Shown here: positions 6,509 to 6,794 of the stretch, in pieces | How the letters are laid out: each line of letters begins with the position of its first letter | Numbering within the stretch: position 1 is the first letter of the stretch | Source: Candidatus Azambacteria bacterium | GTDB lineage: Bacteria > Patescibacteriota > Minisyncoccia > GWC2-36-17 > M10-OD1-4 | DNA: 6,794 nucleotides | Direction: 5' to 3' | Assembly: GCA_016200995.1 (NCBI GenBank) | Contig: JACQDS010000048.1 | Location: 1 to 6,794, forward strand | Notes under the pieces: model-generated | What the model was told of the DNA's origin: nothing | Seen by the model: only the letters and a program-made list of their open reading frames with translations | The model's database searches: none | Position numbers and translations under genes: made by a program

Positions 6509-6624
6509 GGAAGAGTCACCAAAAAAGAACCAGAATATTTTTTCTCCAGCGGAAAAAATTTCTTTACCCTCGGCTCGCCTGCGGGATATTCTTTTTAATG
6601 ACTCTTCCTTTCTGCTGTACTAAA
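6487..6624. repeat. 7-bp direct repeat TACTAAA bracketing the inverted-repeat element
   Basis: TACTAAA occurs at 6487-6493 and again at 6618-6624. The right copy touches the outer end of the right inverted-repeat arm; the left copy is 4 bp from the left arm. This resembles a target-site duplication left by a small transposed element. The offset and the AT-rich 7-mer mean chance is possible. Confidence 0.35.
6498..6617. repeat. Long inverted repeat with a branched internal fold (MITE-like or structured 3' UTR)
   Basis: The arms are 6498-6518 and 6599-6617. They share a perfect 10-bp core, GGAAGAGTCA (6509-6518) with TGACTCTTCC (6599-6608), and an outer 8-bp block, CAGCAGAA (6498-6505) with TTCTGCTG (6610-6617), with only a 2-nt indel between. 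Inside, AAAAAGAA (6522-6529) pairs with TTCTTTTT (6589-6596). Two further hairpins fit between: 6532-6563 (AGAA, ATTTTTT and CC pairing with GG, AAAAAAT and TTCT around an AGC loop) and 6567-6585 (CCC.CGG with CTG.GGG, a GC-rich islet in AT-rich surroundings). The stop of the LCP gene is in the left arm, so the LCP mRNA would carry the structure as its 3' UTR. It could be a non-autonomous mobile element, a structured RNA or a transcript-end stabiliser; orientation is undecided. Confidence 0.75.
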
Positions 6625-6632
6625 ATGCAGAA
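6610..6632 (+). other. Alternative hairpin overlapping the right inverted-repeat arm
   Basis: TTCTGC (6610-6615) can pair with GCAGAA (6627-6632) around an 11-nt loop. The same TTCTGC also pairs with GCAGAA at 6500-6505 in the outer arm of the large inverted repeat, so the two structures are mutually exclusive. A run of eight T residues (6649-6656) lies 16 nt further on, too far away for a standard terminator. Confidence 0.3.
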
Positions 6633-6668
6633 GCTTGTAAAAAATCTCTTTTTTTTGTATCATATCTC

Positions 6669-6674
6669 CATAAT
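6669..6674 (+). promoter_or_regulatory. Possible -10 box for the gene starting at 6691
   Basis: CATAAT matches TATAAT at 5 of 6 positions and sits 16 bp ahead of the ATG at 6691. No recognisable -35 box lies 15-18 bp upstream; the sequence there is the end of a pyrimidine-rich T tract. Weak call, made because the inverted-repeat element suggests that a new transcription unit starts here. Confidence 0.25.
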
Positions 6675-6690
6675 GTTTTAAAAAAATCAA

Positions 6691-6794
6691 ATGAAAATAT
6701 TCAATATAAGATCGCTTTTAATAGTGGTGGTTATGGTTTTAACCGCCTACGTTTCTTATGCTTTCGGATTCCGATCCGGAGTTGACTCTGTGCC
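6691..6794 (+). CDS. Unidentified membrane-anchored or exported protein, N-terminus only (3' partial)
   Basis: An ATG opens 34 complete codons that run off the right edge. The product starts MKIFNIRSLLIVVVMVLTAY and continues VSYAFGFRSGVDSV. Two basic residues (Lys2, Arg7) precede a hydrophobic core of about residues 8-25, which is a signal peptide or signal-anchor helix, so the protein acts in or outside the membrane. No Shine-Dalgarno precedes the ATG. The fragment is too short to assign a family. It is separated from the LCP gene by 182 bp holding the inverted-repeat element and may belong to a different transcription unit. Confidence 0.6.
   Translation, partial: MKIFNIRSLLIVVVMVLTAYVSYAFGFRSGVDSV

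Noticed and set aside
6649..6656. T8 tract as an intrinsic terminator of the LCP operon
   Set aside because: No stable GC hairpin abuts it; the nearest (6610-6632) ends 16 nt away and is weak.
1..6794. Alternative genetic code (TGA as Trp or Gly)
   Set aside because: No conserved gene contains an in-frame TGA, all complete genes end with TAA, and Gly and Trp motif residues use standard codons. The window gives no evidence of recoding but cannot exclude it.
1..6794. CRISPR arrays, tRNA or rRNA genes, transposase genes, toxin-antitoxin pairs
   Set aside because: I saw no regularly spaced direct repeats, no tRNA-like folds with a CCA end and no matching protein families in any frame.

Overview
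The window is AT-rich and looks bacterial. Its five legible ORFs all lie on the + strand and encode envelope and cell-surface polysaccharide functions. The low GC, small tightly packed genes, absence of Shine-Dalgarno sequences at every visible start, and a SpoIID protein carrying ~60-residue 'DGTLI...YVV...K...' repeats suggest a Candidate Phyla Radiation (Patescibacteria, Parcubacteria-like) genome. That assignment is inference from style; no rRNA or ribosomal protein gene is present to confirm it. All five complete stops are TAA and no gene carries an in-frame TGA, so nothing points to a recoded genetic code.

Layout. Positions 3-1595 hold the 3' part of a SpoIID/LytB-type peptidoglycan-active protein, cut by the left edge, with tandem 60-residue repeats before the SpoIID domain. 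The 91-bp gap 1596-1686 holds the best non-coding signal of the window: a minus-strand unit made of a near-consensus promoter, a 5' hairpin and a textbook intrinsic terminator, predicting a ~66-nt small RNA. Positions 1687-2859 encode a GT4 glycosyltransferase. A 75-bp gap carries a good + strand promoter placed so that transcription would begin at the next ATG, giving a leaderless mRNA. Positions 2935-6508 are a tight three-gene run: an O-antigen ligase/polymerase-like membrane protein, a GT2 glycosyltransferase (26-bp overlap) and a LytR-CpsA-Psr (LCP) ligase (stop and start abut).

The 182-bp gap 6509-6690 contains a long inverted-repeat element that begins inside the last codons of the LCP gene. 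It can fold into a branched structure and is bracketed by a 7-bp direct repeat. At 6691 a new membrane-anchored or exported protein starts and runs off the right edge.

Functionally, the glycosyltransferases would build a surface glycan on a lipid carrier, the WaaL/Wzy-like protein would polymerise or transfer it outside the membrane, and the LCP protein would attach the product to peptidoglycan. The SpoIID-type protein would act on peptidoglycan itself. No priming transferase, flippase or sugar-nucleotide gene is in view, so the pathway is incomplete within this window.
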